In this document: one piece after another, positions 17,601 to 25,768 of the stretch | Numbering within the stretch: position 1 is the stretch's first letter | How the letters are laid out: each line of letters starts with the position of its first letter | Source: an uncultured Sulfitobacter sp. | GTDB lineage: Bacteria > Pseudomonadota > Alphaproteobacteria > Rhodobacterales > Rhodobacteraceae | Reading direction: 5' to 3' | Length of the DNA stretch: 64,000 nt | Assembly (NCBI RefSeq): GCF_947502895.1 | Contig: NZ_CANNBM010000003.1 | Span: forward strand, 363,982 to 427,981 | Notes under the pieces: model-generated | What the model saw: the letters and a program-made list of their open reading frames with translations, nothing else | Database searches by the model: none | What the model was told of the DNA's origin: nothing | Translations under genes and position numbers: made by a program

Positions 17601-18077
17601 ATGGCGCGCCATGCCACCTATGGCCCCGTGCGCACCCTGCCCACGCCAACATTCTTTTACGGCATGGAACCCGGTGAAGAGATCGCTGCCGAGATCGACC
17701 CCGGCAAAACGCTCGAAATCCGCCTGCAAGCTATTGGCGACACTAATGAAGACGGCGAAGTAAAAGTGTTTTTCGAGCTTAACGGTCAGCCCCGCGTCAT
17801 CCGCGTACCAAACCGTCTGGTAAAAGCAACGACCCAGCAACGCCCCAAAGCCGAAGCAGGCAATGCCAACCACATCGGTGCCCCTATGCCCGGTGTTGTG
17901 GCCAGCGTGGGTGCTGTGGTGGGCCAGACTGTTAAAGCGGGCGATCTTCTGCTCACCATCGAAGCGATGAAGATGGAGACTGGCCTGCACGCAGAGCGTG
18001 ATGCGGTTGTCAAAGCGGTCCACGTGACCGCTGGCGGCCAGATTGATGCCAAAGACCTGCTGGTTGAATTGGAGTGA
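14637..18077 (+). CDS. pyc: Pyruvate carboxylase
   Basis: A 1146-residue biotin enzyme that carboxylates pyruvate to oxaloacetate, replenishing the TCA cycle. Domains in order: biotin carboxylase (FRKILIANRGEIAIRVMRAA at the start, ATP-grasp loop KASWGGGGRGMR, RDCSVQRRNQKVVE, FIEVNPRVQVEHTVTEE), carboxyltransferase (DTTMRDGHQSLLATRMR, VECWGGATFDVAYRFL, FHTHDTAG) and the C-terminal biotinyl domain with EAMKMET, where the second Lys-flanking Met motif carries biotin. ATG 14637 agrees with the family start; the frame extends 66 codons upstream without family similarity. The stop overlaps the GTG of the next gene. Confidence 0.97.
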   Translation: MTEFRKILIANRGEIAIRVMRAANEMGKTTVAVFAEEDKLGLHRFKADEAYRIGKDLGPVAAYLSIDEMIRVAKSCGADAIHPGYGLLSENPDFVDACAQNGITFIGPKAETMRALGDKASARRVAVEAGVPVIPATEVLGDDMDAIKKEAAAVGYPLMLKASWGGGGRGMRPIYNEEELEEKVREGRREAEAAFGNGEGYLEKMIMKARHVEVQILGDSHGDIYHLYERDCSVQRRNQKVVERAPAPYLSEAQRAHVCELGRKICAHVNYECAGTVEFLMDMETEEFYFIEVNPRVQVEHTVTEEVTGIDIVQAQIMIAEGKTIAQATGKAQQSDIQLQGHALQTRITTEDPLNNFIPDYGRITAFREATGMGIRLDGGTAYSGGVITRYYDSLLVKVTAKAQTPELAIARMDRALREFRIRGVSTNIAFVENLLKHPTFLDNTYHTKFIDETPELFQFAARLDRGTKVLTYIADISVNGHPETKDKPLPAKAHRAPQPPVSRAEPMMGTRNLLEQKGPQAVADWMGQQRQLLITDTTMRDGHQSLLATRMRSHDMIKVAPSYAANLPTLFSVECWGGATFDVAYRFLQECPWQRLRDIREKMPNIMTQMLLRASNGVGYTNYPDNVVQHFVATAASSGVDVFRVFDSLNWVENMRIAMDAVQEAGKVCEGTICYTGDIFDPDRAKYDLKYYVAMGKELKAAGAHVLGLKDMAGLLKPAQARQLVRALKSEVGLPIHFHTHDTAGIATATILAASEAGVDAVDCAMDAFSGNTSQATLGSVVEALRHTDRDTGLDMTAVREISDYWEDVRHQYAAFETGMQAPSSEVYLHEMPGGQFTNLKAQAASLGLDDRWPEVARTYRDVNQMFGDIVKVTPSSKVVGDMALMMVSQGLTRAQVEDAGTEVSFPDSVIDMMRGNLGQPPGGFPAGIVDKVLKGEKPNTDRPGAHLAPVDLEALRKDLSGQMDGAQIDDEDLAGYLMYPKVYTDYMARHATYGPVRTLPTPTFFYGMEPGEEIAAEIDPGKTLEIRLQAIGDTNEDGEVKVFFELNGQPRVIRVPNRLVKATTQQRPKAEAGNANHIGAPMPGVVASVGAVVGQTVKAGDLLLTIEAMKMETGLHAERDAVVKAVHVTAGGQIDAKDLLVELE

Positions 18078-18475
18078 GCAGTTTCAGCTTAGATATTACG
18101 GCTTTTTACGCGGGTCTGCTCACGCTCTTGCTCTTGGCGCTTACTGCGCGGGTGATCGTTTACCGGCGCACGAACAAGCTGTCGCTGGGCGATACTGGAG
18201 ACAGCATTTTACTGCAACGGATGCGCGCGCAGGCCAACCTGACCGAATATGCCCCATTGGGGCTGATCCTGATGGCCCTTGCGGAACTGCAAGGCGCGCC
18301 TGCAGCAGCGTTGCATCTTATGGGGGCCGTCTTGCTGGCTGGACGGTTAATGCACGCGATCGGGTTCTCCCGAAGGCCGCAAATTATGCCTTTGCGCGTT
18401 GGTGGGATGGTCTTGACCCTGTCGATGCTGCTGGTCAGTGCGCTTGCCCTTATCGCACATTCGATTGCCCAATGA
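18074..18475 (+). CDS. MAPEG-family membrane protein
   Basis: A 133-residue protein with four membrane segments. The pattern of an N-terminal ITAFYAGLLTLLLLALTARVI helix, the RxRAQANLTEYAPLGLIL segment and a C-terminal hydrophobic pair fits MAPEG proteins (membrane-associated glutathione and eicosanoid metabolism, including YecN-like bacterial members). It starts with GTG overlapping the pyc stop (GTGA), so it is coupled to pyc. Its substrate is unknown. Confidence 0.85.
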   Translation: MSSFSLDITAFYAGLLTLLLLALTARVIVYRRTNKLSLGDTGDSILLQRMRAQANLTEYAPLGLILMALAELQGAPAAALHLMGAVLLAGRLMHAIGFSRRPQIMPLRVGGMVLTLSMLLVSALALIAHSIAQ

Positions 18476-18550
18476 TTTTTTTTACAAATCTTACAACATT
18501 AGCCCTTGCGGCCTACAGCGCAGAGAGCTAAATCACCCCCACCAACGGAT

Positions 18551-18625
18551 GCGGGCGTAGCTCAGGGGTAGAGCATAACCTTGCCAAGGTTAGGGTCGGG
18601 CGTTCGAATCGCCTCGCCCGCTCCA
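18551..18625 (+). tRNA. tRNA-Gly (anticodon GCC)
   Basis: GCGGGCG pairs with CGCCCGC as the acceptor stem. The D arm (GCTCAGGGGTAGAGC), the anticodon arm AACCT-TGCCAAG-GGTT with GCC at the tip, and the T arm (GTTCGAATC) are all in place. CCA is encoded. An intrinsic terminator follows. Confidence 0.95.
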
Positions 18626-18656
18626 AGTTGGGCCATGTAACCCACATGGCAAACGA

Positions 18657-18692
18657 CCAAGGTCGCCTTCGGGCGGCCTTTGTTGTTTCTTA
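18657..18692 (+). terminator. Intrinsic terminator after tRNA-Gly
   Basis: AAGGTCGCC and GGCGGCCTT form a nine-base stem (one G-U) with a TTCG tetraloop at 18668-18671, followed by TGTTGTTTCTT. A weaker hairpin GCCATGT/ACATGGC at 18632-18650 precedes it. Confidence 0.75.
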
Positions 18693-18799
18693 CGCAGGTC
18701 ACTGCACTGCCAGCATCATTCCTTCGCAATATCCTCACGTGACATTAGCCGCCGCTTTGATACACCTGACCCCATAGTCAGACAGGTGTACGGAAAAAC

Positions 18800-20041
18800 A
18801 TGCAGATATTGGTGGCAGGCGCGGGTATCGTTGGAATATCCACCGCAATCTGGCTGCAACGGGCGGGCCATCATGTAACGGTCGTTGACCGCCAGGGGCC
18901 TGCAAGTGGCACCAGCCACGGCAATGCGGGCGTCCTTGCAGCGGGCGGCGTTGTTCCTGTGACAACACCGGGCCTGCTGGGCAAAGCGCCCGCCATGCTG
19001 ATGAACCGCGACTCGCCACTATTTTTGCGCTGGTCGTACCTGCCACGCCTTTTGCCTTTTCTGAAGCGGTACATGTCTTACGCAACGGACGCCCATGTTG
19101 ATAAATACGGCACAGCAATGTCCGCCCTGCTGCACGACACCGTAGAGCAACATCAGGCACTGGCCGCCGACACCCCTGCGGCCCAATTCATCACCACCGA
19201 TGATTACTGCTTTGGCTATGACACCAAAGCCGCCTTTGAAGCCGACAGTTACGGCTGGTCCAAGCGCGACGCACAGGGCGTGAAATATGAAGTTGTCGAC
19301 GGCAAGACTTATGGTGCCTTTGATCCGATTTGGGGCGAAGCATTTGAAACAGTCGTACGGTGTAAAAATCACGGCCGCATCAGCGATCCGGGGGCCTATG
19401 TGCGCGCTTTGGCGGATCATTTTGTTGCGCAAGGCGGCACCTTGCATATCACCTCCATCACCGACATCGAAATGCGCGACGGCGCAGTTGCCGCGCTCAT
19501 CACCGATGACGGCAAGCTAAGCGCGGACAGAATCGTTTTTGCCATGGGCCCGTGGTCGCGCGAGATAGCCCATAAACTCGGTGTCAAAGTCCCGTTCGAA
19601 AGCGAGCGGGGATACCACATCGAGCTGACAAACCCGTCCACCATGCCCCGCGCACCGATGATGGTTGCCTCTGGCAAGTTTGTGCTGACGCCGATGCAGG
19701 GCCGCTTGCGTGCTGCCGGTGTGATCGAATTCGGGGGGCTGCACGCACCTGCTTCGCGTGCTCCGCTTGATATGCTGCGGCGGCAGGTTAAAACACTATT
19801 GCCGGACATCACTTACGGCGAGGTGGTCGAATGGATGGGCCACCGCCCTGCCCCTGCAGACAGCCTTCCGCTGATCGGGGCAAATGATTCCGCTGGCCGC
19901 AGCTACAGCGCCTTTGGCCACCAGCATGTTGGATTGACAGGCGGGCCAAAAACGGGTCGGATGGTTGCGGAGTTAATTAATGGCCATAGTCCGAACATGG
20001 ACCTGAGCGCCTTTGACCCAATCAAATACAAAAGGCCATAA
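18800..20041 (+). CDS. FAD-dependent D-amino-acid dehydrogenase (DadA-like)
   Basis: A 413-residue DAO-superfamily flavoprotein. The N-terminal dinucleotide fold reads ILVAGAGIVGISTAIWLQRAG (GxGxxG), followed by GTSHGNAGVL, and the C-terminus has WMGHRPAPADSLPLIG and a FGHQHVGLTGGPKTGR closing motif, all typical of DadA-type D-amino-acid dehydrogenases. It would oxidise a D-amino acid or a secondary amine to the keto acid with electron transfer to the respiratory chain. A TRAP transporter and an Asp/Glu-racemase-like gene follow in the same direction, so the pathway is probably uptake and breakdown of an amino acid. The exact substrate is unknown. Confidence 0.85.
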   Translation: MQILVAGAGIVGISTAIWLQRAGHHVTVVDRQGPASGTSHGNAGVLAAGGVVPVTTPGLLGKAPAMLMNRDSPLFLRWSYLPRLLPFLKRYMSYATDAHVDKYGTAMSALLHDTVEQHQALAADTPAAQFITTDDYCFGYDTKAAFEADSYGWSKRDAQGVKYEVVDGKTYGAFDPIWGEAFETVVRCKNHGRISDPGAYVRALADHFVAQGGTLHITSITDIEMRDGAVAALITDDGKLSADRIVFAMGPWSREIAHKLGVKVPFESERGYHIELTNPSTMPRAPMMVASGKFVLTPMQGRLRAAGVIEFGGLHAPASRAPLDMLRRQVKTLLPDITYGEVVEWMGHRPAPADSLPLIGANDSAGRSYSAFGHQHVGLTGGPKTGRMVAELINGHSPNMDLSAFDPIKYKRP

Positions 20042-20066
20042 GAGCCAAATTAATAGGGACGATACC

Positions 20067-21056
20067 ATGAAAATGTTTACAAAACTGGGCCTCACTGCTG
20101 CGGCCACTGCACTGATCGCGGGCACTGCGATGGCCGATGGCCATGCGCAGAAATGGGACATGCCGATGGCCTATGCAGCCACCAACTATCACTCTGAACA
20201 AGGTGTGATCTTTGCGGACAAAGTGCGCGAATATACAAATGGTGCCATCGATATCACCGTGCACCCGGGCGGGTCGCTGTTCGGCGGCGGTGACATCAAA
20301 CGTGCTGTGCAGACAGGTCAGGTCAACATCGGCGAGCGTTTCATGTCCGCTCACGCCAATGAGGCACCCCTGCTGGGCTGGGACAATCTGCCGTTTCTTG
20401 CAACCTCCTACGAAGACAACGCCAAGCTGTGGGATGTCGCGAAAGACACAGTCAACGCGCAGCTATCCGACCTGAACATGGTCGCCCTCTACACCTGCCC
20501 ATGGCCCGGTCAGGGTTTCTACTTCGCCAAAGAGGTGAACTCTTCAGCTGACACTCAAGGCGTGAAATTTCGCTCCTACAACTCGGCCACTGCGACCTTC
20601 GCAGAAGAGCTGGGCATGATTCCAGTGCAGATCGAGGCGGCGGAGCTGTCCCAAGCACTGGCAACGGGTGTCGCATCCGCGTTCATCTCGTCCGGTTCGA
20701 CCGGATATGACCGCAAGGTCTGGGAGCACCTGAGCCACTACTACAAAGTCAACGCATGGCTGCCGCGCAACTATGTGGTGGCGAACAAGCAGGCTTGGGA
20801 AGCGCTTGATGCGGACACCCAAGCAGGCGTGATGAAAGCCGCTGACGAAACCGCAGCATCCTGTGCAGCAAAGTCGGCAGAACTGTCGAACTTCTATTTC
20901 GACGAGCTGGCCAAAAACGGTATGACCGTTGCTGATGCGTCGCCAGAGTTCCTGGCAGAGTTGAAAGTGATCGGCGACAAGATGACAGCCGAATGGCTGG
21001 AAACAGCAGGTGCCGATGGTCAAGCCATTCTTGACGCATACAAAGCCGCCAACTAA
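20067..21056 (+). CDS. dctP: TRAP transporter substrate-binding protein DctP
   Basis: A 329-residue periplasmic binding protein with a clear signal peptide (LGLTAAATALIAGTAMA, cleaved before DGHAQKW). The body shows the DctP features GVIFADKVREYTNGAIDITVHPGGSLFGGGDIKRAVQTG (GG-G-x-IKRAV) and the conserved Arg in GVKFRSYNSATATFAEELG, which normally contacts the substrate carboxylate. ATG 20067 is preferred; the frame continues upstream into the dadA end. It forms the tripartite transporter with the next two genes. Confidence 0.93.
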   Translation: MKMFTKLGLTAAATALIAGTAMADGHAQKWDMPMAYAATNYHSEQGVIFADKVREYTNGAIDITVHPGGSLFGGGDIKRAVQTGQVNIGERFMSAHANEAPLLGWDNLPFLATSYEDNAKLWDVAKDTVNAQLSDLNMVALYTCPWPGQGFYFAKEVNSSADTQGVKFRSYNSATATFAEELGMIPVQIEAAELSQALATGVASAFISSGSTGYDRKVWEHLSHYYKVNAWLPRNYVVANKQAWEALDADTQAGVMKAADETAASCAAKSAELSNFYFDELAKNGMTVADASPEFLAELKVIGDKMTAEWLETAGADGQAILDAYKAAN

Positions 21057-21112
21057 AGCCTGATCGGCGCGCCTGACAGGCAGGCGCGCCATACCCTCCA
21101 AAGGAATTTCCC

Positions 21113-21826
21113 ATGCGTGACTGGTCCCCAGTCCTTGGCCTGCCCCTTTGGGTCTGGCTGTTTGTTCTGCCGTCTGCTTTCGGACTGCTGTGCTTCTTTG
21201 CCCGTCCGGCGCTGGAGCGTGTTTTGCGTCCCGTCTGGCGCATCCTTGACGGCGTCTATTTCGCCTCGGGTGCGATTGCGGCATGCTTCATGATAACCAT
21301 CCTGCTCTTGATTGTGGCGCAGATGGTCGCCCGCTGGACGAGCGTGGCCCTGCCGGGCACTACCGAATTTGCAGGCTATGCGATGGCCGCCACATCCTTT
21401 TTCGCGCTGTGTCATGCGCTCACGCGGGGCGCACACATCCGCGTTTCGATCATTCTGAACTGGAACCGCCACACATCCCGCTGGCTTGATCTGTTTGCTG
21501 TATTCGGGGCAGCCGTGATCGCCACCTATTTCGCGCGCTTTGCGGTAAAGACGAATATTTTCTCAGAAATGCTCAATGACCGCACCCAAGGTCAGGACCA
21601 GATCCCTGAATGGGTCGTGACTTTCCTGTCGCTGCCGGCGACGCCCATCGGCGAATGGGGCACAGCCATGGGCAGTGCCAGCTCTGATCTGGTCTATACC
21701 CCCGTCTGGATACCCCAGCTTGCCATGTCCGCAGGGGCCATCCTGCTGGCTATTGCCCTTTGGGATACGCTGTACCGCACAATTATCACGGGCAAGAACC
21801 CCATCGTTTCGGAGGGCGTGGAATGA
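21113..21826 (+). CDS. dctQ: TRAP transporter small permease DctQ
   Basis: A 237-residue membrane protein with four core DctQ helices after an N-terminal hydrophobic pair (LGLPLWVWLFVLPSAFGLLCFF). Typical segments are AACFMITILLLIVAQMVAR, GTTEFAGYAMAATSFFALCHALTRGAHIRVSII and AMSAGAILLAIALWDTLYR. It ends with ATGA overlapping dctM, so translation is coupled. An AAAGGAAT ribosome site precedes the start. DctQ supports the large permease in Na+-driven uptake. Confidence 0.9.
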   Translation: MRDWSPVLGLPLWVWLFVLPSAFGLLCFFARPALERVLRPVWRILDGVYFASGAIAACFMITILLLIVAQMVARWTSVALPGTTEFAGYAMAATSFFALCHALTRGAHIRVSIILNWNRHTSRWLDLFAVFGAAVIATYFARFAVKTNIFSEMLNDRTQGQDQIPEWVVTFLSLPATPIGEWGTAMGSASSDLVYTPVWIPQLAMSAGAILLAIALWDTLYRTIITGKNPIVSEGVE

Positions 21827-23136
21827 TCGAAGCCTATGCAACAGTCGTATTTCTCTTTGTTCTCTTTTCGCTGCTGGCGTCCTCCATCTGGATCGGCCTT
21901 GCATTGATGGGTGTCGCTTGGGTGGGCTTGGAACTGTTCACCACCCGCCCCGCGGGCGATGCGATGATCACCACCATCTGGACGTCGAGCAGTTCTTGGA
22001 CCCTCACCGCCCTGCCCCTGTTCATCTGGATGGGCGAAATACTGTATCGCACGCGCTTGTCCCAAGACATGTTTCGCGGGCTGGCGCCGTGGATGCGCTG
22101 GCTGCCGGGTGGATTGCTGCATACAAATATCGCGGGCTGTACGATCTTTGCCGCTGTATCAGGCTCCTCCGCCGCGACGCTGACCACCGTGGGCAAGATG
22201 TCTATCCCCGAGCTGCGCAAGCGTGGCTATCCTGAATATATGATCATCGGCACATTGGCAGGTGCAGCCACACTAGGCCTGATGATCCCACCCTCTCTGA
22301 CGCTCATTGTTTATGGCGTGTCGATCAATGAGAGCATCATAAAACTGTTCATGGCAGGCATCATACCGGGTTTGGTCCTTGCGGGCCTGTTCATGAGCTA
22401 TATCGCTGTCTGGCACTTTGTCCGGCCCGATCAACGGCCGCCGCCAGAGCCTTCTATGCCTTTCAGCACCATGCTTGCCGAGAGCCGATTTCTGATCCCT
22501 GTGCTGATGCTGGTCTTCGCTGTGATCGGCTCCATGTATTTTGGCTGGGCCACGGCGACAGAGGCGGCGGCAGTTGGTGTTCTGGGCTCGCTTACGCTGG
22601 CACTGGCCCAAGGCTCGCTGAGCTTTAATACCTTTCTGGAGAGCCTGATGGGTGCCACGCGCACGTCAGCCATGATTGCGCTGATCCTGATGGGGGCCGC
22701 GTTTCTGTCGCTGTCTATGGGCTTTACCGGACTACCCCGCGCCTTGGCGGCATGGATTGACGAAATGAATCTTTCGCCCATCACGCTTATCGCAGCCCTC
22801 ACAGTGTTCTATATCATCCTCGGCATGTTCCTTGACGGGATTTCTTCTGTCGTTCTGACTATGGCAATTGTCGAACCGATGATCCGTCAGGCAGGTATTG
22901 ATGTGATATGGTTTGGCATCTTCATCGTTGTGGTTGTTGAAATGGCACAGGTCACACCGCCCATCGGCTTTAACCTCTTCGTGCTCCAAGGGATGACCAA
23001 ACACGAGATTTCTTACATTTCCAAGGTCGCTCTGCCCATGGTCGGTCTGATGCTTTTGATGGTCATCATCCTCGTGATCTTCCCTGAACTTGCCACCTGG
23101 CTGCCAGACAAGATCAGCGCAAATCAGGCCAGTTAG
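21823..23136 (+). CDS. dctM: TRAP transporter large permease DctM
   Basis: A 437-residue protein with about 12 membrane segments. DctM motifs include GCTIFAAVSGSSAATLTTVGKM, ELRKRGYPEYMIIGTLAGAATLGLMIPPSLTLIVYGV and the C-terminal VVVEMAQVTPPIGFNLFVLQGM. It forms the translocation channel of the DctPQM transporter. ATG 21823 overlaps the dctQ stop. A short hydrophilic ending is followed at once by the racemase-like gene. Confidence 0.95.
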   Translation: MIEAYATVVFLFVLFSLLASSIWIGLALMGVAWVGLELFTTRPAGDAMITTIWTSSSSWTLTALPLFIWMGEILYRTRLSQDMFRGLAPWMRWLPGGLLHTNIAGCTIFAAVSGSSAATLTTVGKMSIPELRKRGYPEYMIIGTLAGAATLGLMIPPSLTLIVYGVSINESIIKLFMAGIIPGLVLAGLFMSYIAVWHFVRPDQRPPPEPSMPFSTMLAESRFLIPVLMLVFAVIGSMYFGWATATEAAAVGVLGSLTLALAQGSLSFNTFLESLMGATRTSAMIALILMGAAFLSLSMGFTGLPRALAAWIDEMNLSPITLIAALTVFYIILGMFLDGISSVVLTMAIVEPMIRQAGIDVIWFGIFIVVVVEMAQVTPPIGFNLFVLQGMTKHEISYISKVALPMVGLMLLMVIILVIFPELATWLPDKISANQAS

Positions 23137-23143
23137 TGCGGAT

Positions 23144-23815
23144 ATGACCCCGCGTGTCACAGTCTTGCAGCTTGATACAGATTTCCCCCGCATCGCGGGG
23201 GACGTCGCCAGCCCCGAGAGCTATTCGCGCGCGCCCCAAATCATACGTATTGCAGGTGCCTCCGTAGGCCGGATCGTCACCAACCGTCCGCAAGATATCG
23301 ATATCGCACCATTCGAGGAGGCGCTAAGCGCGGCGAACGGCGATGTTATTGTCACGTCATGTGGTTTTCTATCCTATTGGCAAGGCCACCTGGCAGCTCT
23401 TACCGATCGCCCGTTTATCAGCTCGGCCCTTGTCGCACTTGACCGGCTGTCACAGAGATATTCGCCTGACGCCCTGCGCATCCTGACTTTCGATGCAAAT
23501 AGCCTGAACGCCGCGCATCTCGGCGCACACAAAGCGTATACCGGCAGCATCATAGGTCTGAATGAACGCCAACATTTACGACAGGTTATCAGCGGCAATA
23601 TGGCAAACCTCGACGCGGACAAGGCCGGTCTGCAAATCGCGGAACGCCTGATCACCAGCCAGACCCGCGCGCACGCACATATCCTGCTTGAATGTATAAA
23701 CCTGCCGCCCTACCGCGCAGCGATCCAAGCCGCGACAAACCTGCCCGTGACAGACATTCTGACACAGATAGAGGCGACCTGCCCTGGCGCAGTTGCACCG
23801 CAGTTTCGCGCGTAG
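23144..23815 (+). CDS. Asp/Glu-racemase-superfamily protein
   Basis: A 223-residue protein. Two cysteines are placed as in the Asp/Glu racemase superfamily: one in VIVTSCGFLSYWQ (about residue 68) and one in ILLECINLPPYR (about residue 187), each at the end of a beta strand. It would interconvert L and D forms, or act as a related hydrolase or isomerase. ATG 23144 gives the TPRVTVLQLDTDFPR start; it lies seven bases after dctM. Its location after a D-amino-acid dehydrogenase and transporter supports an amino-acid catabolic role. Confidence 0.7.
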   Translation: MTPRVTVLQLDTDFPRIAGDVASPESYSRAPQIIRIAGASVGRIVTNRPQDIDIAPFEEALSAANGDVIVTSCGFLSYWQGHLAALTDRPFISSALVALDRLSQRYSPDALRILTFDANSLNAAHLGAHKAYTGSIIGLNERQHLRQVISGNMANLDADKAGLQIAERLITSQTRAHAHILLECINLPPYRAAIQAATNLPVTDILTQIEATCPGAVAPQFRA

Positions 23816-23820
23816 AATAT

Positions 23821-24156
23821 CTAGTTGATCGGAAACCTCTTGAGACAGACAGGCGCATTGCGCTGGTAGTCCGCAAGGGTTGCATCAACATCGCGGCGGT
23901 CGCGCATGGCTTCCATAGCGCGCTTCTTCTCGGTCCAGTTCCCGCTGACGTGACGCTCAAGGATAAGAACCGAAATGCCGATCAGCACGTCTTTTTCAGG
24001 ATCACCCATCAGCCCTGCCTGATTCAGCGTAACCCCTGTAAAGGCCATCATGTTGGCACAGCGCAGCGCCGCTGCCTCTTCGCCTTCGTAGACGCGCTGT
24101 GCTGCTGTGACCTGTGTCGCGGCTAACGCCAGCACGAGGGTAAGCGCGCGCATCAA
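23821..24156 (-). CDS. Small exported protein of unknown function
   Basis: A 111-residue protein with a signal peptide (LTLVLALAATQVTAAQ). Three cysteines remain in the mature part or near it (LRCANMM, APVCLKR). The AALRCANMM segment and short length resemble many small periplasmic proteins of this group, but no family can be named. The start overlaps the stop of the AsnC-type gene upstream by four bases. Confidence 0.65.
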   Translation of the reverse strand: MMRALTLVLALAATQVTAAQRVYEGEEAAALRCANMMAFTGVTLNQAGLMGDPEKDVLIGISVLILERHVSGNWTEKKRAMEAMRDRRDVDATLADYQRNAPVCLKRFPIN

Positions 24157-24392
24157 AACACCTTGAATGTCATGGTGGTCAGCGAGCGTTCAATCCCTTC
24201 GATATCCAGCAGATGATCGTTGATATACACGCCCACATCCTCGCCCTTGGGAATATAGACCTTCATCAACAGATCGAAATCACCCGAGGTCGAATACAGC
24301 TCCGAATGGATTTCACGAAGCGAGATCGCCTCGGCCACCTTGTAGGTCGTACCGGGCTTGCACCGGATCTGGATGAAAACACATGTACTCAT
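24153..24392 (-). CDS. Stand-alone Lrp/AsnC ligand-binding (RAM) domain protein
   Basis: A 79-residue protein that covers only the C-terminal RAM domain of Lrp/AsnC regulators (VFIQIRCKPGTTYKVAEAI, YSTSGDFDLLMKVYIP, IEGIERSLTTMTFKVF). The DNA-binding half is absent. Such stand-alone domains are known to form rings that bind amino acids and can modify full-length Lrp-type proteins. It is next to, but divergent from, the histidine genes. Confidence 0.88.
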   Translation of the reverse strand: MSTCVFIQIRCKPGTTYKVAEAISLREIHSELYSTSGDFDLLMKVYIPKGEDVGVYINDHLLDIEGIERSLTTMTFKVF

Positions 24393-24520
24393 TAGGGGCG
24401 CTCCTGCTGTGGCTGCCTATAGGCTGGCATGAAGCACCCAGCGCCGCAATCCCCCATCGCCCCTTGGCCTGCGCCAATGCCCTGTTATAAGGACGCATGA
24501 CACGCCAAGGGAGGCCCGAC

Positions 24521-25108
24521 ATGCGCACGGCTAGCATTACCCGCACCACCGCCGAGACGGACATACATGTAGAGATCAATCTCGATGGAACGGGTGTCTA
24601 TGACAACCAGACCGGTGTGGGTTTTTTCGACCATATGCTGGACCAGCTGTCGCGCCACGCGCTGATCGACATGACAGTGCGCTGCACGGGTGATCTGCAC
24701 ATCGACGACCACCACACAGTAGAAGACGTAGGCATCGCACTTGGTCAGGCGCTGAGTGCAGCCATGGGCGACAAACGCGGCATGACCCGCTATGGATCAT
24801 GCCTGCTGCCGATGGATGACGCGCAGGTGCGCTGTGCATTGGATCTGTCCGGTCGCCCCTTTTTGATCTGGAACATCAATCTGCCCACCGCCAAAATCGG
24901 GACCTTTGATACCGAACTCGTGCGCGAGTTTTTTCAAGCCTTCGCAACCCATGGCGGTATCACCCTACACGTGGATCAATTGCACGGCTTCAACAGCCAC
25001 CACATCGCCGAGGCCGCGTTCAAATCGGTTGCCCGCGCGTTGCGCGATGCGCTCACTCTCGATCCGCGCAAATCCGATGCGATCCCCTCGACCAAAGGCA
25101 TGCTTTGA
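24521..25108 (+). CDS. hisB: Imidazoleglycerol-phosphate dehydratase
   Basis: This 195-residue enzyme converts imidazole glycerol phosphate to imidazole acetol phosphate, the sixth step of histidine synthesis. The metal-binding signatures GVGFFDHMLDQLSRHALID, DDHHTVEDVGIALGQAL and DQLHGFNSHHIAEAAFK are present. ATG 24521 is chosen because GGGAGG lies seven bases before it. The hisH ATG follows the stop directly. Confidence 0.97.
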   Translation: MRTASITRTTAETDIHVEINLDGTGVYDNQTGVGFFDHMLDQLSRHALIDMTVRCTGDLHIDDHHTVEDVGIALGQALSAAMGDKRGMTRYGSCLLPMDDAQVRCALDLSGRPFLIWNINLPTAKIGTFDTELVREFFQAFATHGGITLHVDQLHGFNSHHIAEAAFKSVARALRDALTLDPRKSDAIPSTKGML

Positions 25109-25747
25109 ATGCTGACCGCAATTATCGACTATGAAAGCGGCAATCTTCACTCGGCGCACAAGGCGTTCGAGCGGATGGCGCGTGAGGGCGATGCAGGCGA
25201 AGTGTTGGTCACTGCTGATGCCGATGTAATCGCACGCGCAGACCGTATCGTACTGCCCGGTGATGGTGCCTTTCCCGCTTGTATGGCAGCCCTCAAAGGC
25301 AAAAGCGGCATCTATGACGCGATGGTCGAAGCAGTTGAGCAAAAAGGCCGCCCGTTTTTGGGTATCTGCGTCGGCATGCAACTGATGGCAACATGGGGCC
25401 GCGAGTATGAAGACACCCGTGGCATTGATTGGGTCGCTGGCGAAGTCACCCGCATCACGCCCAAAGACCCCACATTGAAAGTACCCCATATGGGCTGGAA
25501 CGATCTGGTGATCGACATGCCCCACGCTGTTTTCGACGGTGTCAAATCAGGCGATCACACCTATTTCGTGCACAGCTATCACATGGCTGTCAGTAACCCC
25601 GCCCAGCGCCTCGCCCACGTAGATTATGCAAGCGAGGTGACTGCCGTTATCGGGCGGGACAATATGGTTGGCATGCAATTCCACCCCGAGAAAAGCCAGA
25701 CCACAGGCCTGCGCATGATCTCGAACTTTCTATCATGGACGCCCTAG
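25109..25747 (+). CDS. hisH: Imidazole glycerol phosphate synthase, glutaminase subunit
   Basis: The 212-residue class I glutamine amidotransferase supplies ammonia to HisF. It carries the nucleophile in PFLGICVGMQLM, the YFVHSYH strand and the C-terminal GMQFHPEKSQ with the catalytic His-Glu pair. The gene abuts hisB with no gap. Its partner hisF lies 1.7 kb downstream, with hisA and two non-his genes between. Confidence 0.97.
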   Translation: MLTAIIDYESGNLHSAHKAFERMAREGDAGEVLVTADADVIARADRIVLPGDGAFPACMAALKGKSGIYDAMVEAVEQKGRPFLGICVGMQLMATWGREYEDTRGIDWVAGEVTRITPKDPTLKVPHMGWNDLVIDMPHAVFDGVKSGDHTYFVHSYHMAVSNPAQRLAHVDYASEVTAVIGRDNMVGMQFHPEKSQTTGLRMISNFLSWTP

Positions 25748-25768
25748 AGCAGTGGTATAGGGGCGTCC
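25737..25768. terminator. Possible bidirectional hairpin between hisH and DUF2147 gene
   Basis: GGACGCCC (25737-25744) and GGGCGTCC (25761-25768) are exact complements around a 16-base loop at the point where two genes converge. There is no T-run, so termination here is only a suggestion. Confidence 0.3.

Noticed and set aside
25737..25768. Riboswitch or attenuator in the his genes
   Set aside because: Only one simple inverted repeat lies between convergent genes, and no His-rich leader peptide was found before hisB or hisA.
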